Of a stretch of 64,000 nucleotides of DNA, positions 63,377-64,000 are shown piece by piece; within the stretch, counting starts at the first letter, position 1, and the number at the start of each line of letters is the position of its first letter. The DNA is from Deltaproteobacteria bacterium (GTDB lineage Bacteria > Myxococcota_A > UBA796 > GCA-2862545), in assembly GCA_006226595.1 (NCBI GenBank), contig SBGP01000103.1, positions 1-64,000 on the forward strand, written 5' to 3'. The notes below the pieces were generated by a model. That model did no database searches. It had not been told where the DNA came from and saw only the letters and a program-made list of their open reading frames with translations. Made by a program: the position numbers and the translations under genes.

Positions 63377-64000
63377 CGTGAAGCGGACAGTGCCAATGCT
63401 CTTCGGAGGACTCGGGCTCCTGGCGGCCGTGTGTGCTGGCGGATTGAACGCCGGCATCGCGATCTTCGCCGCGCTGCCCGACGGTGCCGAGGTGAGCGAG
63501 GCGGGGCCCTCGACCGTGGCGTCTGCGGACACGCCGCGGCCGACACCGGCGCCTCGTGCCCTCACCAAGCGCCAGTACATCGAGGGCATCCTCGACCGGA
63601 ACATCTTCGACCACGAAGCCATCGGCAAGACGGGATCCGGCGGTGGCGCGGACGCCATCACCGACCTCGCCGTGACCCTGCTCGGAACGCTGGTGTCGAG
63701 CAACGTGGACTTCTCGGTGGCGACCATCGTCGGCTCGGACAAGGACGCGTTCCCTGGCACCTTCGGGATCGGTGACAAGCTCCAGGACGCGACGATCATC
63801 GCCATCGAGCAGGGCAAGGTGAAGATTCGTCGCGGGACCGGCGCCGAGGAGTACCTGGTGGTGTCCGACGAGGGGCCCAAGCCGACGCGGACCAGCGGTG
63901 GCGGCGGTGAAGCCGGCAACGAAGACGACCAGATCTCGAAGGACGGCGAGAACCAGTTCACCGTCGACAAGGACCTGGTCGACCGGTACCTCTCCGACCT
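63377..64000 (+). CDS. gspC: Type II secretion protein GspC, 3' partial
   Basis: Inner-membrane clamp protein of the type II secretion machine, linking the platform to the GspD secretin. The frame begins at GTG 63377 (GAGGAGG 7 nt before) and stays open to the window end (208 codons seen). A single N-terminal membrane helix (M-L-F-G-G-L-G-L-L-A-A-V) is followed by a Pro/Ala linker and the homology-region motif I-L-D-R-N-I-F-D, then beta strands D-L-A-V-T-L-L-G-T-L-V-S and I-G-D-K-L-Q-D-A-T-I-I-A-I. A Gly-rich linker (about residues 174-178) leads toward a missing PDZ or similar domain. gspD and others should follow. Confidence 0.85.

Overview
The window reads as a chromosomal stretch of a high-GC member of the Myxococcota, or a close deltaproteobacterial relative. 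The main reasons are a secreted matrixin-type protease with thirteen MopE-like Asp/Cys repeats and a MYXO-CTERM-type tail (55293-58847), a eukaryote-like Ser/Thr kinase, two PP2C phosphatases fused to cyclic-nucleotide-binding domains, an OmpA protein with thrombospondin type 3 repeats, many small lipoproteins, a futalosine-pathway menaquinone gene (mqnD) and two good sigma-54-like promoter matches. Most of the window is gene-dense housekeeping DNA with many ATGA/GTGA/TGATG stop-start overlaps. I found no tRNA, rRNA, CRISPR, phage or plasmid signature. The one mobile-looking piece is a 234-bp element with inverted ends at 30766-30999.

Layout: 1-1884 holds the tail of a conserved protein and guaA. 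1895-5709 (minus) holds a class II aldolase, a phosphopantetheinyl transferase, a membrane-anchored unknown, a TPR protein ending in a metal-site-less zincin domain, and an MBL hydrolase that probably starts at ATT. 5785-17290 (plus) holds topB and then a tightly coupled run: a 1017-aa AspA-like hydrolase fusion, two paralogous GAF proteins, an Eco57I-type adenine methyltransferase, a TrmN6-type methyltransferase, and a PP2C-cNMP protein. 17295-28749 (minus) holds mqnD, an SDR plus acyltransferase pair, a second PP2C-cNMP protein, a pentaheme cytochrome, an Slt70-like transglycosylase, a PEGA-like/beta-barrel envelope protein, a Ser/Thr kinase and a lipoprotein.

28833-30769 (plus) holds a Rieske protein and a hybrid-kinase-like protein that lacks both phosphoacceptors. 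30766-32451 holds the inverted-repeat element, rpmB, a 56-aa small gene and a DUF2520-type dehydrogenase. 32506-41962 (plus) holds a crotonase overlapping a degenerate biotin-carboxylase homologue, then rbfA-truB-rpsO-pnp, a TerB-like protein, a PNGase F-like lipoprotein and a dUTPase. 41964-49591 (minus) holds small lipoproteins, ffh, purM-purN, a LysM lipoprotein, envelope proteins and a lipoprotein that most likely starts at CTG. 49692-55240 (plus) holds a HEAT-type protein, valS, nadC and birA. 55293-63213 holds the matrixin with its partner, a periplasmic/membrane protein, the OmpA-TSP3 protein and a lipoprotein. 63377 to the end is the start of gspC of a type II secretion operon.

Two themes stand out. 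One is phosphorylation and second-messenger signalling: the kinase, two PP2C-cNMP proteins, GAF proteins and the pseudo-hybrid kinase. The other is an unusual number of proteins that keep a family fold but have lost catalytic residues: a zincin, a biotin carboxylase, a histidine kinase/receiver, an SDR and a crotonase. The best candidates for undescribed biology are the coupled 8498-15953 operon and the crotonase/pseudo-biotin-carboxylase pair at 32506-34604.
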